64,000 nucleotides of DNA, taken from contig CAJNDS010002368.1 in the NCBI GenBank assembly GCA_905221605.1, positions 455,001-519,000 on the forward strand. Reading direction: 5' to 3'. This DNA is from Symbiodinium natans (lineage: Eukaryota > Sar > Dinophyceae > Suessiales > Symbiodiniaceae). Below, one piece after another: positions 63,976 to 64,000 of the stretch (positions within the stretch are counted from its first letter, which is position 1; each line of letters begins with the position of its first letter). Both the position numbers and the translations under genes were made by a program. The notes beneath the pieces are model-generated. The model saw only the letters and a list, made by a program, of their open reading frames with translations, did not search any database and was not told the DNA's origin.

Positions 63976-64000
63976 TTTTTAATATCTAAATCAATATAAT

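Larger units (their letters stand above)
60304..64000. mobile_element. Integrated AT-rich virus-like element (one flank; continues past the window)
   Basis: From about 60,300 the sequence switches from GC-rich host DNA with telomere-like repeats to very AT-rich DNA with no CCCTAAA or TTTAGGG blocks. All three genes point minus, and one is a D5-type helicase, a hallmark of nucleocytoplasmic large DNA viruses, virophages and polinton-like viruses. There is no N run at the boundary, so the assembly joins it to host DNA directly. No capsid, packaging ATPase, integrase or polymerase lies inside the window, so the element cannot be classed further. It could also be a chimeric join. Confidence 0.75.

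Noticed and set aside
60304-64000. Mitochondrial or plastid DNA transfer
   Set aside because: A D5-type viral helicase and small viral-style genes are not organelle genes; AT-richness alone is not evidence.

Overview
ORGANISM. The window reads as nuclear DNA of a protist whose telomere unit is TTTAGGG. A dinoflagellate (Symbiodiniaceae-like) is my preferred guess but is not proven. Three things point that way: GC-rich island sequence, candidate exons that almost all fit best on one strand for 60 kb (dinoflagellate genes lie in long one-way arrays), and short palindromic elements that coincide exactly with introns. None of the ATG-to-stop frames between 1 and 60,270 looks like an intact gene. 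Most are telomere-repeat translations (GFRVLGF-type peptides) or shadows of triplet, C-rich or G-rich tracts.

LAYOUT 1-60,290. Short 'islands' of complex, GC-rich sequence (about 40-200 bp) sit between blocks of telomere-like repeat. The commonest order on the + strand is (CCCTAAA)n - island - (TTTAGGG)n. On the minus strand many islands carry an AG acceptor on entry, an open frame with protein-like composition, and a GT (sometimes GC or GA) donor on exit, often GTTTAGGG supplied by the repeat itself. I therefore list them as candidate minus-strand exons. One 20-30 codon frame is weak evidence by itself, because such frames are common by chance. The better-supported cases are those where phase is kept across an intron (58,696 to 58,081; 56,844 to 55,143; 52,808 to 52,448; 43,841 to 43,685; 2,967 to 2,686), the longer frames (48,169-48,336; 26,171-26,281; 52,448-52,614) and two fragments with family-like motifs: a PIF1-like helicase piece near 34.9-35.1 kb and a retroelement gag-like piece near 17.15-17.4 kb. 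A tyrosine/glycine-rich gene or gene family lies at 53.1-58.7 kb. At least seven families of 75-150 bp inverted-repeat elements are scattered through the introns. Larger repeats are a 310-bp tandem at 18.6-19.3 kb, a satellite with a 120-bp higher-order unit at 44.1-45.0 kb, and a 0.8-kb tandem just after a 100-N scaffold gap (27,211-27,310).

LAYOUT 60,300-64,000. Base composition changes abruptly to very AT-rich with no telomere-like repeat. Three minus-strand genes are present: a D5-type SF3 primase-helicase whose 5' part is broken or runs beyond the window, an 83-aa helical protein, and a 147-aa protein with an acidic N-terminus and a winged-helix-like C-terminus. This is one flank of an integrated virus-like element (polinton-like virus, virophage or giant-virus derived). 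The host-side junction lies beside a candidate host exon ending in a GTGAGT donor.

HOW IT FITS. The host part looks like a one-way gene array whose introns are built from two materials, telomere-like repeat and intron-sized inverted-repeat elements. The right end is a replication module of a DNA virus inserted into that array. No tRNA, rRNA, CRISPR array or bacterial-type regulatory site was seen.
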